Positions 62,310 through 64,000 of a stretch of 64,000 nucleotides of DNA are shown here, piece after piece (positions within the stretch are counted from its first letter, which is position 1; each line of letters opens with the position of its first letter). The translations under genes were made by a program, and so were the position numbers. A model generated the notes under the pieces. It searched no databases. It was not told the DNA's origin and saw nothing but the letters and a program-made list of their open reading frames with translations. Location: the NCBI GenBank assembly GCA_017509605.1, contig JAFWPH010000055.1, forward strand, positions 17,343 to 81,342, written 5' to 3'. The stretch comes from Bacteroidaceae bacterium (GTDB lineage: Bacteria > Bacteroidota > Bacteroidia > Bacteroidales > Bacteroidaceae).

Positions 62310-63824
62310 ATGAATTATAGACATTACATAACGGTTTTAGTGGCATTCGTCCTGTGTGTCGGATGTAAAGAGAAAGACCAAGAGAAAGAGAAAGGAAATG
62401 AGATCAATCTCGTTACAGGCACTGTCTATCGTCTGACGACGACAGAAGGAGAGGGGTTCGCCAAGTTCGAACGGCTGTCGGACGGTCAGTGGAGCGGTGT
62501 CTATTACCTGAATGAGGGGCGTATGATGGCTGATGCGCGGAAAGTGGGTCTGACATCCAAGAAAGGCAAACTGAGTTTGACCGAGATCACGGGCGACACC
62601 ATTCCTGTGCTCAGTCATAGCCGTTATGAGGCACCTGAATTCAAGGATTATCCGGAGACATGGACTTACGAGGATTCCGCATACGCCGTTTCCGTCAAGA
62701 AAGATGTGGTTTATGCAAAAGCCGAAGGATACTGGATATCCTATCCTGACACGGGCGGAACCATTAACGAAATCTTCAAGGTAAAGAAAAAGGAGCTCAA
62801 GCGTGGAAAGACCGAGTTGAAGTTGACCATGGACGTGTATCTCCCGAAAGACAACAAGTCCGCCTCACGCCGTCCATTGCTTGTCCTTGTGCATGGCGGT
62901 GCTTTCTTCAATGGTGACAAGAGAGACCCAGGTTTTCCGGAGTTTGCACGTTATTTCGCCGGGAGAGGCTATGTGGTGGCATCCGTGAATTACCGCCTCG
63001 GTTTCCGCAAGAGCATCCCTTCGGTGAACAGGGCCGGTTTCCGTGCTATCCAGGATGTTGATGCAGCCATTCGTTATCTCGTTCATAAAAAAGACTATGC
63101 TGTCGATCCGAACCGCGTGTTTGTGGCAGGAACGAGCGCCGGCGGTATCACCGCATTGAATGTGGCGTTCATGAAGGAGGAGAACATCCCCAATGACGCA
63201 GATGAAGAAGGAGGCATCAAAGCTGTTTCTCCCGAGTTGAAAGACACCTATACGGTCTTGGGCGTCGGTAACTTATGGGGAGCAGTCAATGACTTGTCCA
63301 TCCTGAATAATGCCACTACTTCCGTCATCTCTTTCCAGAGCACAGGTGACCGTGTAGTTCCTTTCGGAGAAGGACATCCTTTCAAGAATGTGTTCCTCAA
63401 TTGGTTGGTCTTCCCCAAAATGTATGGTTCAGAGAAAATCACGGAGTATCTTGGAGCCGAAAGAGCATCCCTCAAGAGTTATGATTTGCCAGGCCGTCAT
63501 ACCATTCATACGGATGAGGATGAGAAAGGGAACACCATACTCAGTCCACGTTTTTACGAGATGGAGTCTGGGATGTGTCAGTTCTTCTCTAACCTGATGT
63601 CTCCGCCTCCGGTTGTTCCTGAACACACAGGTTTGACACAGACCTTCCAAGTGACTTCATCAGACATTGAATCGGTATATTGGCAAGTACAAGGAGGGGT
63701 GATTCTCGAACAAAGTGGTTGCAGCGCCAAGGTGCTCCTCTTCTCCGACGCTCCCTCCTACTCCGTCACCGTTTGCGGCACATACAAGTCGGGAGAGACT
63801 TTCCGCCACACTTGGACACTGTGA
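62310..63824 (+). CDS. Alpha/beta-hydrolase lipoprotein, probable carboxylesterase
   Basis: I start at 62310 (MNYRHYITVLVAFVLCVGCKEK), a lipoprotein signal with Cys 19; an ATG at 62277 lies in the repeat and is rejected. The 504-residue protein has an N-terminal ~150-residue beta region, then an alpha/beta-hydrolase: LLVLVHGGAFFNGD is the oxyanion HGG motif, VFVAGTSAGGITAL carries nucleophile Ser 276, and GRHTIHTDED may give the catalytic His. The end (TQTFQVTSSDIESVYWQ onward) looks like a small beta domain. Such enzymes often deacetylate glycans. No sorting tail is present. Confidence 0.87.
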   Translation: MNYRHYITVLVAFVLCVGCKEKDQEKEKGNEINLVTGTVYRLTTTEGEGFAKFERLSDGQWSGVYYLNEGRMMADARKVGLTSKKGKLSLTEITGDTIPVLSHSRYEAPEFKDYPETWTYEDSAYAVSVKKDVVYAKAEGYWISYPDTGGTINEIFKVKKKELKRGKTELKLTMDVYLPKDNKSASRRPLLVLVHGGAFFNGDKRDPGFPEFARYFAGRGYVVASVNYRLGFRKSIPSVNRAGFRAIQDVDAAIRYLVHKKDYAVDPNRVFVAGTSAGGITALNVAFMKEENIPNDADEEGGIKAVSPELKDTYTVLGVGNLWGAVNDLSILNNATTSVISFQSTGDRVVPFGEGHPFKNVFLNWLVFPKMYGSEKITEYLGAERASLKSYDLPGRHTIHTDEDEKGNTILSPRFYEMESGMCQFFSNLMSPPPVVPEHTGLTQTFQVTSSDIESVYWQVQGGVILEQSGCSAKVLLFSDAPSYSVTVCGTYKSGETFRHTWTL

Positions 63825-63830
63825 TTTTTA

Positions 63831-63873
63831 GTCAAGAGTCGAGAGTCGAGGGTTAAGAGTTAAGAGTTAAGTA
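63831..63873. repeat. AGTCAAGAGTCGAGAG / AGAGTTAAG simple repeat
   Basis: Repeated AGAGTCGAG and AGAGTTAAG units begin seven bases after the esterase stop. They are related to the repeat at 131-345. The remaining bases 63874-64000 show no gene. Confidence 0.75.
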
Positions 63874-64000
63874 TCGTAGCTCAGGACATCGTTTACACTT
63901 TTTGTATCCCTTAGAAGGGGGTCATAAAAGTATACACACCCAGTATCCAGATGGGTCCCCTCCGCTAAGAAAACCTATTCAGCATGCTGATTCCTAAGGA

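Overview
The window looks like a chromosomal segment of a Bacteroidales bacterium, most likely Prevotella or a close relative. The evidence is the gene content (hybrid two-component regulator, family 29/30/3/5 glycoside hydrolases, secreted proteins with short Bacteroidetes-type C-terminal sorting tails), promoters of the Bacteroidetes TTG / TAnnTTTG type, and starts without Shine-Dalgarno sequences. No phage, transposase, CRISPR array, rRNA, or SusC/SusD pair is visible.

Layout. 1-3,060: repeat-rich DNA, then an HU-like protein, a 29-residue basic COX24-like protein and RNase G. 3,100-12,470: a secreted GH5 enzyme, a methyltransferase, an orphan hybrid two-component regulator and a large secreted HEIGH metalloprotease-like protein. 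12,830-14,700: tRNA-His, a small secreted protein, a nitroreductase lipoprotein and a hypothetical gene. 14,707-28,460: an L-fucose locus with seven minus-strand genes (aldo/keto reductase, amidohydrolase, fucI, fucP, zinc dehydrogenase, mutarotase, fucosidase), a divergent AraC regulator and a 1371-residue multimodular fucosidase. No fuculose kinase or aldolase is in the locus, so an oxidative route resembling the Campylobacter one may operate.

28,537-44,857: a 16-kb run of 14 minus-strand genes with a good promoter at 44,985-45,016. It encodes a Ser/Thr-type kinase, a PP2C-like phosphatase and a TerY-like vWA protein (the 'TerY-P' triad), plus an FHA-like zinc-ribbon protein, a PIN-like nuclease, a coiled-coil lipoprotein, two zinc-ribbon membrane proteins with other domains, a small zinc-ribbon membrane protein, a two-AAA+/trypsin-like protease fusion, a 502-residue coiled-coil protein, an orphan activase-type radical SAM protein, a small coiled-coil protein and an unknown protein. 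I consider this the best candidate for an undescribed signalling or stress/defence system.

45,283-64,000: an ECF sigma factor with a membrane partner and a secreted protein; GH3 glycosidase; a small coiled-coil protein; a LysM glucosaminidase; cytidine deaminase; NhaD antiporter; phosphofructokinase; an ABC-F ATPase; a GH30-like multidomain enzyme; two acyltransferase-3 membrane proteins (one strongly AT-rich); and an esterase lipoprotein. A ~200-bp hairpin-rich repeat lies directly upstream of the GH5 and esterase genes, in the same orientation relative to each, with shorter relatives before fucP and nhaD.

All calls rest on reading the sequence and family knowledge; no database search was run.
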